Below are positions 38,631 through 50,200 of a stretch of DNA of 64,000 bases, one piece after another. Origin of the DNA: Eudromia elegans (lineage: Eukaryota > Chordata > Aves > Tinamiformes > Tinamidae); NCBI GenBank assembly GCA_003342815.1, contig PTEX01000131.1, forward strand, positions 1,015,640-1,079,639, read 5' to 3'. The notes under the pieces are model-generated. The model was not told the origin of the DNA. It was given only the letters and a program-made list of their open reading frames with translations, and did no database searches. The position numbers and the translations under genes were made by a program. The number at the start of each line of letters is the position of its first letter. The first letter of the stretch is position 1.

Positions 38631-40063
38631 TTTTTCTTTCTAAAATTACATCTTCGTACCTCAGTAATTCCTCAAATGAGTCATGCACATAGAAATGATT
38701 GTATCCGGTATGTCACATGGTTATGGCAAAGCAAATACAACATATCCTTCTCCAAACATGAGGAAACACAAAGATTGGATTGAGTAAATTAATATTGAAA
38801 TATGCAATTACTTTATTGAAACATTTTATTGTAAATATTTATTGTATTTATATAAAATGCTAATAGTTTGGGTTTTGTAAGATTCTATTTGATCCAATAC
38901 CTCTTCTGCTTGCAAAAAAACTTTCAGAGAACAATGTACTTTAGATAGACATATGGAGATTTTTTATATATATATATGTATGTAATAGTTTTCCAAGGGA
39001 ATAGGACAAGGTCCATCATCATTATTCCGATGCTAACAGTAGCATTGTCAGATAGCCCTAACCAATTCCATGAGCTAATTATTAAATCCCTCTTTGAGAA
39101 GGTAACAAGTACAGCTAGGAAAATAAGTTAGGTTTGACCGATTATTATACTGCCACCTTGTGCTCGCTGCATGTGTAACTACACAGAGAAATTCTGTCAA
39201 ACAGCTCTGGCTGAATGGCCCGGAGCAAAATAACTGCAGACACAGATACAGTGAACTCACCCAAAAACCAGTAATTGGAAGCAATGTGCTGTGTGCAGAG
39301 TAACAAAGTATCCTGAAGAGGATCAATCTGAATATATATGTTGTTTCCTATGCATATAAATAAGCCTGTGGGAGTAGTATTTTCACACTGTGCTACTTGA
39401 GGAGGCATTCAACAAATTTGAAAAATATTTTCTATTGAGCAGCAGCAGCAGGTGGCGAAGACAGTTCGCACACTGCACAAGTCTCTTATTGTACAAAGAA
39501 GCAATAAGATTGAAAAAATATGAAAAGATGGTGCTTGGGGAGTCAGCAAGGAGAATCACAGAGATGTGGTTGGTGCATATCATCTTGGACAGGCGGTTCG
39601 TAGGAAATGAAAAACATGTCATGCTGCTGTTAAAGAAATTGAGCAAATCCTTGTTTGGGATAATCTTGTATTTTGGGTGTCTGGGCTTCTACTATATTAA
39701 ATTTAAAAAGAGGGGAAATTTAAGTAAGAAAATAAGTATGAAAAGATTTAGTGAAATAATACTGTTACAGAACAGATGCTCGCAGATGGAGTATTTATTA
39801 TGTTGCTCCTAGAATAGTATTTTCAGTGACATCAGTGAAAATCTCTTGCCAATTTTTTGCTACAAGTGAAGAACGTTGTGAGGCAGACTATATTTAGTGG
39901 AGAAAAAAATAGGCAACCTCAAAATCTAAGTCATTCAAAGGAATACCTTATCAGAATGCTAATAATTAACGGTACAGTCTAAAATTAGATTATGTGAATT
40001 TCCAAAAAGTTAATTTATTGATTTTCAGGCATGAGATTTAGAAAATAGGAAAAGAACTATGGC

Positions 40064-40078
40064 AAAAAAAAAAAAAAA
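40064..40078. repeat. A15 homopolymer
   Basis: There are fifteen consecutive A on the plus strand, in the intergenic region. Confidence 0.95.
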
Positions 40079-43000
40079 GTCATCTCTCTTCTAATTTTTA
40101 TAGTAACGTCTTGAGGAAAAGTATCTGAGATACTCCTCCTTTTCTATCATTCTCAATTGCATATAACACAGATATTTTTCAGAAAAAAAAACTTCTGCAT
40201 TTCCCTTTCATAACATAATTCAAATATATGCTTTCTGTATTATGCTGACTTTATAATATGATGCAAACAGAAATGTGATTTTGAAAACTCAGAAGTGATA
40301 ATATCTGTAGTTAGGAACTCATGTGCAAAGTGAAACCAATTTCTCTCTACACAGCAGATAGGGGGGGCTGCTTAAGACTTACCCATTTCAAACTCTTAAG
40401 CTTTGGTGTTTTTTCTTTTAAGGTGAGGTAAATAAAATATACTGTGATACTTGGATTCAAAGATTGGTTTATATTTTGACCAATATATATTCAGTAGAAA
40501 CTTATCTCCTTTCCCTAATGTCAGTGTAACTGCTTTTGAAAATAGTTGCAAATTCTGTTTTGGAAGAATAAAAGAAAGAATTGTGTGCATTCTGGCGTTC
40601 ACAGCTCTTTCATTTTCTTTTATTTCCTCTGTCTCATCTACATTAAGCAGTTCAATTTCCTTCCCTTCAGATGTAATAACTTTTATCTACCTATTTGCAG
40701 CAGCTATCTCTGCAATCCTTTCTGGACATAGAACATTTTCCTATATGACTGGTACTAAGAAAGTAGAAGCGTTACCCAAAGGCCTCAGCAAGCCTCCGGC
40801 ATTCAAATTTGTACTTAAAGTAGTGAAAGATTGTAGGAGTTCTTTTTAAACCAGTGTTATGATGTGTTTCTCCTTTCAGTATCTTGTGTTTAAATGAAAA
40901 TGAGGCCACAGGATTTTTAATGAATGTTTTATTTATGAAGCCAAAGGTTCATAGCAGTTGGCAATTTAATGAGGTGATTAATGTGTATAAACAGTTCTAT
41001 GATGTTCACGAGGGAAATCTTAACACAAAATGTACCATACACTATGTGAAGATTGGAAATGATACACAGCAAAAAGCATTCCTTTAGTTTAGGTAGGTAT
41101 TTACATACAAAACAAGAAGCTGGGATGTGTCTTTAATCTGAGGCCAGAATATTGGCTTCACTCACTGCCTAGTAACACTGTTAGCACCAAAGCAGGCAAA
41201 TGCACCTGTCTTTGCTGTTATTGTGACCTTTTCACTTCCCATTTGTATTTTTAGTTCATGCTGGTATCTGTCAAATCCCATATTCTTAAAGCAGAGACTG
41301 TATTCTTACACAAAACTGAATAAAGTTTAAGTACTAATTGTTTCTGCAGTATGAATAAGAAATAATGATTGCGTCTTACACCTTAATGTGAAAAACGCTG
41401 TGAGCAGTTACTTCTGTTAATGCTAAATTGTAAATAAAGTTGCAAGAGGAAAAGGAGCAAGCTTTAGGCCTCTTCGTCAGGATATAATAGTGAAATTAGT
41501 GCCCAAATATTGCAATTTTTACTCATATGGACTGGCTTATATGTGAATACAACATTTAAACCTGCACACGCTCTAATCTACGTTAGCTTTCGTAAAGCGT
41601 AGTCTGAGAATAAGGACATCACAGCATGGCATTTTGGTGCCGTACCCCTTTTACCCTACCTTTCTCAGACCCTTTCACTGTTGGGGTTACAGAAGAATGG
41701 GCCATTACAAAGAATGGGCCACACTGCAAACTGTCTTAAACCTTAGTGCTGGATCAACTCCATAGTGCCAGCTCCAGACTGGTGTGCTAAAATGGCAACG
41801 TCTACACAGAACAAAAATTGGCCAAAAAAGAAAGAATTACTCTTTTTACATCACTAAAACGTCTCACAATAAAAAATAACCTGTGAATCTAGTAATTCAT
41901 ATTACTTACCAAAATACAGCACAGATCAAGTGTCAAATTAATAACAGGAATAGAATGCTACAGGCCAGCTTAACTGATTGAAATTTATGGCCACATACTT
42001 CTGATAATGCTAACAAATCATTTTACAATAAATATTTGTGTATTGGAAATATATAAGCTTTTAAATTTTGCCTAACAGTGCCCTTCAGTAACCTTTTGAA
42101 TACAATTAATTTAAAATTCAGTAGAAACACTACTCACAAGTAGGTATAAAACCATACATATTCAAACAACTGTTGTCAGATGCAACCCTGCAGGGACTTT
42201 AGGCACCTAAAATTATACTTCAAAGAATTTATGTATTTGACTTAATCTCAAAAACATGTATAACTGCCTGTGTCATGCATATTTTCTACCACATATCTGT
42301 GTGCAAACCATGGGGTAGAGGTGTTTTAAAAGTAGAAAACAGTTGGCACTAATGGATTACAGATGAGATCAAATTTCTAATTCTCCAAAAAACATTGCTG
42401 CGAGATTGTCTCTAAAGAAGCACAAGAAATAACAGATATTTAGCAGCAGTTAAGTTCACTTTTTATATACAGTGCTTCTGATATAATGTGGAGGAATTAT
42501 GTGTTTTCCGATCAGACAGCAGTAGATATATGCATGCAGAAACAGGTGAAAAACAAGACTATGCTGGTAGGCAGTAGTCTACTGAGGCTGGCCAAAGGAT
42601 GAGTAAAGGCCCTTCACAACTGAAATTACTGTGGTAATAAATAGTAATACAAAGTAGCAACAGTTGCACAAAGCTTGGGCATCCACGCAAAGAACGAAGT
42701 CCCAGGTTATTGGGTTCTTGGTTCACAGATTGCTGAACAACTGTTTTAAATCACTTACTTATCGATTATACATCTCCACCCCCACCCACACTTTCATCTC
42801 AAGTTATCATCCATGCTAAATTCAAAATCCTAATTCCCCAATTAAGGAGCAGAACACGCGCATTCCCAAGCACACACACCTAAGCAAGCAGGCAAACAAA
42901 ATGTGGGAGATAGAAGCAATGAACGCGCATCTGAGCATTTTATTCGTCATAAATAAACGCAACGGTAGCTAAGCAACACAGCACGATCTATTATTTTTCA

Positions 43001-44151
43001 TGACAGATTAAAGCGGTTTGTTATTTTTTCAAAAAGCTTGAATGCTGTTTCGATACAAACAGAACCTCGGCTGTATTTTTAAACCCCACGTAGGTAAGTG
43101 CATTTGTGTTCCAATGAAACTGAAGACATGGGCACTAGCTGGCTCTCCAGCTCGCTTTCGGGCTGCCTGAGCACGGGCGCGGGACCTTGCACCCGTTCCC
43201 GGCACTTCTGGTTATTCCGGAACACACGTGCTCGCCAGAAGGCAGGCACTGGTGTTCCTTGCTCAACACACAGGATGCGAAGCCCTCAGCCTTTAAACGC
43301 TGGAATGCAGGCAAATTATGTAGTTATATGATTAAAAAAAAGGAGGCTCTAGCAGCCACAGAGCATCCTCGTAAAAACCGTGCAACCGAGGTTTTTATCT
43401 GATCCGTTGAAATACTCCATGGCAATGCGCTCTGGAAAGCACCTGGCTATGGGCTCCGGGTGGGTGTAGGGCGCGCGTGCCAAGCTGCCTCCTCGGCAGG
43501 ACAAACCCCTCGCGAGGGGACACCCGTCCCCGCAGCAGCGGCCAGCGCGCACGTGCTAGCAAGGCGCCACGCCGTGGAGAACACGGCGCCCGTCCTGCTG
43601 CTGCCCAACGGGCCCAACGCGCCGCAGGCTTTCGGAGATGTCGCCGCCGAACGCGTACCCGAGGCGGAAACGTCTCTGAGCGAGATCCTGGGTGCGCACA
43701 GACCTTACGCCGTCTAACGAGGCAACAGCTCAACCCCGTGGAAGAGAACTACACTAGGAATGACTTAACGCGGGCACGCTGCTCCTCTCCTCAGGAATCC
43801 CTCGAGACACAAAGTGCTGCCGCTGATAACGTTGGTAACTCCCCCAAACTCAAACAAACGGCCCCATGCGCGCGGCGCAGCTCGGGGGCCAACGGGCCGC
43901 GGGCGCGGGGCGCCGCCGCCATGTCGCACCCGCCATGCCGGGGCTGCCGGCCCCCGGCCCCTGGCCCCCACCCCGGGCGCAGCCGCACGCGCCGCCCGGG
44001 CCGCGGGCTCCGCGCATGGCGGCGGGCCGGGCGCGAAGGCCCCGCCCCGGGGCGGCCGCAGCGCGCGGCCCGGGCCCAATGACGACCGGCGGCGCCGGGG
44101 GCGGGCAGATGGGGGCTATGGCGGGCGCGGGCGCCGCGGTCCTGGCGCCGC

Positions 44152-44158
44152 TTAAATA
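44152..44158 (+). promoter_or_regulatory. TMEM192: TATA-like element of TMEM192
   Basis: TTAAATA is the only AT-rich word in a very GC-rich stretch and lies 38 bases before the ATG. If it positions transcription about 30 bases downstream, the leader would be only about 8-10 bases. The following G completes an in-frame TAG (44157-44159), so translation in this frame cannot begin further upstream. Confidence 0.5.
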
Positions 44159-44189
44159 GAGGCGCGGAGGTGGTGGTGTGGCCGTGGCC

Positions 44190-44231
44190 ATGGCGGCGAC
44201 GGGTGCCAAGCGGCAGCGGGACCTGGACAAT
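44190..44231 (+). CDS. TMEM192: TMEM192 coding exon 1
   Basis: This exon encodes [14 protein letters not shown] and ends AAT|gtgagc. The ATG has G at -3 and the downstream bases ATGGCGGC. An in-frame TAG 33 bases upstream fixes the start, apart from two possible GTG codons between. The sequence is more basic than, and about five residues longer than, the human first exon as I recall it. Confidence 0.92.
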
Positions 44232-47200
44232 GTGAGCGCGGGCTGGGCAGCGGGAGGGCATCCCGGGAGCTGCCGCCCTTCTTCCCTTCCTTTCCCTTCT
44301 GCCCGAGCACAGCGCAGGGCCGCGGCCTGCAGGGCCTCCGCCTGCAGGGCCTCCCGGCCGCCTCGGGGCCGCCATGGCCTGGCGCGGGAGCTGCCCGGCG
44401 CTCTCGGCCTCTCCTCCTCCTGCCTTCACCTGCGTGCCTATGCAGTGCTCTAGGAACGTTTTGTTTTTAATAGCGGCTCTTATCGCTTGTTCTAATTAAG
44501 TGAAGCCTGAGTTTGATCTAATTAGGGAGCTTGTTAGGTTTCCTTAGTGTCAGATTAACTGTTATTGCCGTTGCTGCTCTGCTTGTATTCCCTTCCTCCC
44601 CATGCTGTCTGTAGCAGCAGCAGCCTGGCTTGGGGAAGCTCATATCCTTCCATATTCCCAAGCTCCTCTTAGCTGTTGGAAGAGGAAGGTGCGAGGGGAT
44701 CAGTTAGGCTGTTGTAGGACTTCACCTGGAAAATATGGGATTACTTCCAAATGATCTTGTCCTGACCAAAAAAGGGGTTTGTTTTGGTGGGAGGTGTGAG
44801 CCATTGCCTCTACACTAGACAGGGAAGAGCCAAAATGTTTTGGGTAGTGACACTCTGTGTTGCAGGCCTACCTTAAAGTTACCCTTGGTCCCCAACAAGG
44901 GGAGAATGAGGATCAGAGGCTTATCCAGGAGCACAAAATGCTTAATAATACTAGCAGATCTTCAGGCCTGCATTAAAAGGTTATCTCCCCAGGCAGGAAT
45001 TTTGGGGAGGGTTGTTTACACTCGAAGGCAGCCCTAATCAGAAACTTGGAAGTGCTCAAGTACGTTGAGAGGGACACGGTCAGTCTTCTGTGGTTGGAGA
45101 ATTGTGGCCTTGAGAGGGCTTGAGTAGAACTGAGCTGTGGTCACCACTGGTGACTGGCTCCCTTGTTGCAGGTAGCTCTGTATGCGTGAAACCAACCTGG
45201 GCAGCCAACAAATCTGCACTGCTGTGGCTTACATGAAGTATAAAGCCACTTCTAGCTCCAAAACCTACTTCCTCTGACGTGCTCTCCTTTGTATGCTTCC
45301 TCTTCCCTCTTGAAGAGGGAAATACTTGATTCCTCTTGAGCTTTACCCTGCTTACTGTCATGGCAAAGAGAAGTCCTCAGTTTAAAAGCAATAAATAATC
45401 TGGTGGACTAGGGCCTATTTTTTTTTTTAAGTAGCCAGAACCTGAGTGGTATCCAGCCAGCTGCTTTATTTTCTTGGTTTTGGCTCCCCCACCTGTAGCA
45501 ATGGAAGGGCTGGCAGTAAAAACAAGTGTTGGCAGTTTCCTAAATGGTCAGCTTGTGGCTTCTGCTGATCATGTCTGGAAACCTCTGTGACAGTGCTCCC
45601 ATCTGCAGGGGTTTCCCTGCTCTGTGTGCTTGATTCTCAAGCTGCTTCTGGCACCTTTCCAGAGGAGAGGAGTCACAACTTGATTGGGGATCTGGAGCAC
45701 TGCTCCTTACCTCTCAAAGTAAACAAGCTACAGCATGAACAGTAGCAGGAGAGGAGCTTGAGTCTGAGTCACCAGCAAGCGTGACATCATTCAGATGGTT
45801 GTGCATGTTCACCTCTAGGCTTATCAGACCATTGCTTCCAGTCTGAAAGTGGCAAAGATACAGGCCACTGGGGCAAGTATCTTGTGTATGAGGAAAGTTA
45901 TTTCCTTTACTCTAGTTATTTTTAGTCTGCATTTTATAAAAAAAAAAAGCAGAGGTTACTTTGGTAAATGTGTATAACCAAAACTTCTGAGCTGAATGTG
46001 GAGTCGAAGGAGGCCTCTGATGCCTGGTACCAACGTGACAACATTTTCTCAAGTGAAAGCAGAGAGTATTTTGACCAGTATCTGGGAGCACCCCCTGCCT
46101 TTGCACTGCCCCTTTGCTCTTGCCTGGATTCAGCTTGAACCAGCTGACACCTATTGAAGAAATAATACAATAGGCATTTTGATGTGCTTGAAATCAGTGA
46201 CTGAATCATCTGAGATCATACGTTACTGGTATGCTGCAGCTATTTGTATAATTTCTTTTAATGTCTCTCTGACAAAAGCAAGAATAGTAAGGATTTTTTT
46301 GCAATACCTATTTAAAATAAAAGAAAAAAGGAGTGTTGCCTTCTCTTGAGGGCATATGAGCACCCTGTGGCCTATCCAGAAAGACTCCAGAGGAAGTACC
46401 TCATGTAGGTCTTAGCTGTATTGATGCTTGTCAAGCATTACTTGACAACCAAATGCAGGTTCACTGTTTGGGCTGTCCTTCTTTCTTCATCGTATGAAGA
46501 ACCCCTGTAGTAAAGGCTTAGGAAGAACTCAATAAGCATTAACTAATTAAAGTTCCTCAAGACTTATTGCAGTGGTAGGTAATAGGTTTGTGTTAGATTC
46601 CTGAGTGACTGAGTATTACGTAAAGATGTGTTGAAATAGTTTGTTTACAACTTGGGGAGCATGTCTCCTCAGGTGTTAACATAGTTCTTTCTCAAAGTTG
46701 AAATTGCTCACAGGACAAATTGCTGAAACTTTGTGCCGTCATGAGCTTACCTATGTTTACTTTTCCTCTCCTCCCCCTTTCCTACCCTAACTTCAGGGTT
46801 CCTTGGAAATAACACAGAGCTTAGAAGATGATCCTCTACTTGATGCACCACTTATTTCATCTCATGCATTGCATTCTCAACTGAGGCCGAGATTTCGTGC
46901 TATCCCAGCAGTCCTTCTTGCCAACTTTCTGTTGTTCATACATGTAAGTGAGATTTCTTCATGAAAATTTACTGCATTTATTCTGAATTCTTTTCCTTCA
47001 TGCAAACAGCTTTCTCCTTATATGTAAATATATTGTTTTTGCAGAACAAGCAAAGCTTTGCTGTCCAGCAAATTCTAAATAATTTGTGCTATGTGGTAGT
47101 CTTCCTTCTGATTTGTTTGTCAGTGCTAGCAAAGTGAGACATTTTAAGATGTTAGAAATGGAAGTCTTGTAAAAAAGTAGCTTTTCTAAAAGTGTTTCCA

Positions 47201-50200
47201 CTAGCATAAAATACTACTGCAATAGTGATGCTTAGACCAGATCAAGAGACTTAAGATCATGTTATCCTGTGCCTTGTTGAGGCCAGACTTAATTTCAGAG
47301 TATTTAATGAGTTTTTTCTCATTGTAAGTAGTAGTGTGTGGAGAGATAAAGGAATCTAGGTGTTATTTGCTGTTCTGGTTAACCTCTGGAGCTTGATGAG
47401 AGAGCAGCCCAGGCAGTGAATTTCACAGGTCATGTATGTAGGACTTGATGAGAGCAGTTAGATGCTACTAGTTTCCTGTCTAGTAGTGAGCTTATCCTTG
47501 ATAACTACTGGGAAGGTTTATCATTGATAGTGCACATACATGCAGAAACCAAACTTTGAAGAGTCAAGAGCTCTAACAAAATTGTTCTGAAATGGTGCCT
47601 ATGTAGTGGTAAATGTCTGTCACACAGAACTGGGGGCAGCCATAGTGCAGCTAGGTAGCACTAGCAGAACTGGAGTTTTCTGATCTTAAGCAAAAACCTA
47701 CCTGTTCCCAAAAGCTACAGCTCTGCCAAGACTCCACAAATCCATTTTGATCTCTAAGCTGTCCCTCTAGGCAGCTGCATAAAAAATAAGACAGTCTCTG
47801 GCCTTCTGAATTTTAGAAGTAAATGTATTGTGAGCCTCTCTGTGTGTTCTAAGGAGAAGCCCCTGTGCCAGCCAGGCAGACCTAGGTGTGCTTTCTACTG
47901 CATGTTTACTGAATAGGCTGTGGAGATCCCAATGGGACATGGATATCCAACCTTGCAACTGGAATAGCACTACTGCTGTCCCCTTGGGGTGATGCTTGAG
48001 GTCTGTATAAGGAAAGAAGACACCTGCACTGGTAACAGAGCAGTAAATGCTTTTATACCTGGCATTGGGACCTCTGCTATATAATGCTGCAATTGGTGTG
48101 GCCAAGTGTTGTTCACCCAGATCCTAGAATACTGCTGTCTGCTCTGTTACCATCCACTTCTCCCCCCCCCCCAACCCCACCCCCCGCAGATGGTGTGAAG
48201 AGGGGGAGAGCTACTGAGACCTCTGTCAATACCCACATTTCCAGGCTAATTTTTGCTGCTGTTGCTGAAGCAACCTACTGCAGTGGCCAGTCTGTCCTTG
48301 GATGAAAGTATCATTTGTTAGAATGTAGCAGTGCAATTTACACATGAAATAGCACTTCTTGCTGAAAAGAAGTGCTGTTTTTTAAGGATGGAGAAAGTGA
48401 GCTTATTGATTTCCATTCTTTCCTTTCTGCTCATGTGCACGAACCTTGTGGAACGTGAAGACTTCAGCTTAGCTTCTGAGGTAGTCTGTCCAAGTAACAA
48501 GGGTTGTGGAGAGGCTATAAGGAATAGCATTGATATGTGGATCCATATGATGCATATGTGAAATACTGTGTGCACCTGGGAGGGTTTTCTCTACTTTGTG
48601 TAATGAGGTGTGGACTTTGGCAGCAGTAACTCCTCCAGTGCAGTTGTCTGCTCAGTTTTTAAGAATGTGGGAAAGCTGTACTGCTGTGTGGTGTGAGTTG
48701 GATTTTTTATTTCTGTGGCTCCTCTGCTGAGCTCTGCCTCTGTGAAGGCTTCTGTGTAGGAGATAGTACATGCAGAGTGATGTGCAATGCAGAGGCCAGA
48801 AGTAACTTATTTGAATTAATCCCCTCTTTCCCAAGCTTCTCTTGCATCTAGACATACATAAAAGCTAATCTCTTAAATTTTGCTCTTATGAGAAGCAGAA
48901 TTATATAAATTTGCCACATTAGGTGAAGTGCCTTTTATTGGGCTATTCTGAAGTTAAGGTAAGCATCTGCAATATGTATTTTTTTTACTGTGCCGTCTGC
49001 TCCCTTTGCATGTGCTGTTAGAACATGTTAATACAGTTGCTGTGCTAGGCTTTTTGAGTTAAATATAGCACTTGTATCTTCTGCACTGAAACATTTATAA
49101 CTCCCAAAGTAGTCAAGCTGGGTCTCTTTACCTATTAAAATGGTGAAACTAATACTAAGGGGGCTTTTCCCGGCCCTTTGGAATAGGTGTTAAACTTGAG
49201 TGTTTTGCTGATTAAACTCCTTATTTTACTTTAGCTGACCTTCTCCCATACTCAAGATGACTTGAGGCTTAAATTTGTTTCAAATAGTGACCTAATGGAT
49301 AATACAGAAGTCCAGTTTTGTTTGCTTCCACCTGTCCCTCTCTTCCAATACTCATAATAGTAACTGCAGTCATTACTTAAATCTACTTGCAACCCATGCC
49401 AACTAAGGGCAGCTCATGTAAGAGTATTGGGGTACTTTTTAGACTGATAGCTGTGAGCAAAGTTTTTTAGATATGACAAAAATAGAGGGAACAGGAATTT
49501 AGGAAACAAGTTCATTAAATAATCATGAGCTTTGGTCACTACAGATGAAGTGTTGCAAAAAGAAAATGAAATTTTTTCCTTTAGCTTCAACTCTGTTTCT
49601 GTTAATCAGGTGATAGAGTATTGTGAGGCTTTTATTGTGGTTTTTAAAGCTGAGTGTTCATCGAGAGATCAGAGCTTTGTGGACTTGGTGCATTTTTGTT
49701 GTATATAGAAAGCAAAAATTTGCTTCTGATGGTGGATTTGTTTTGTTTTTAGTTTAATTGAAGATACCCAGGCTGACTGAGGCATGTGCCTTTGTAGTGT
49801 TAGAAATTAACTTTAAGTTAGCATGATGTCATTTTATTTTCTCTAGGGGGTTTTAATAAAGGTCAATTATTGCTTAGGAAATGTGTAATCTAAAGAAAAG
49901 AATGTGAAGTGTGTGGTCCTACTGATTAGTCTAAATGTTATTTACATTCTCTCAAAAATCTCATTAAAGCAAAGAATCTAAGAGGAGGTGTCTAGAAATA
50001 ATTTCTTAAGGTGCAATGGGGTTAGGGGTAAAAGAGTAGCAATTTTTATCTCTGACCAGCTGGACACTGGTTGTACTCCTGAGAGGTGTTATTCATTAAT
50101 GATGTAAGAGTATGTGACTGACATGTCATATGTGGTATCTGTGGTAAGCAGATCTAATGTTTATAAAAACCTCAGTGTTATTACTCTAGTTAAGAACTAG

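Larger units (their letters stand above)
37226..43430. other. Intergenic region between the two promoters
   Basis: About 6.2 kb lies between the divergent CpG islands. It holds a diverged pair of similar segments (37461-37520 and 38571-38630) and an A15 run (40064-40078). It also has an unrecognised 161-codon ATG ORF (37737-38222), two other unrecognised ORFs of 130-140 codons (39390-39812 and 40451-40849), and AATAAA motifs on the plus strand near 41317 and 41434. None of the ORFs resembles a family I know. A noncoding transcript is possible, but I cannot show one. Confidence 0.7.
43430..44440. promoter_or_regulatory. TMEM192: Two-part CpG island and promoter of TMEM192
   Basis: GC-rich, CpG-dense sequence lies at about 43430-43720 and 43860-44440, separated by a less GC-rich stretch. 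The second part covers TMEM192 exon 1. E-boxes CACGTG lie at 43225-43230 (just outside the island) and about 43549-43554. Near the start codon are CCAAT (44076-44080), a GC box GGGGCGGG (44098-44105) and a TATA-like TTAAATA (44152-44158). Long ORFs on both strands are compositional. Confidence 0.85.

Noticed and set aside
39390-39812. 140-codon ORF with a lysine-rich product
   Set aside because: It resembles nothing known, has no splice or promoter context, and the sequence is AT-rich.
40451-40849. 132-codon ORF with hydrophobic stretches
   Set aside because: It starts at TTG rather than ATG, and the hydrophobicity follows from T-rich composition.
43395-44429. ORFs of 100-212 codons around the TMEM192 promoter
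   Set aside because: Same compositional cause. Only the 42-base exon 1 is supported by protein similarity and phase.
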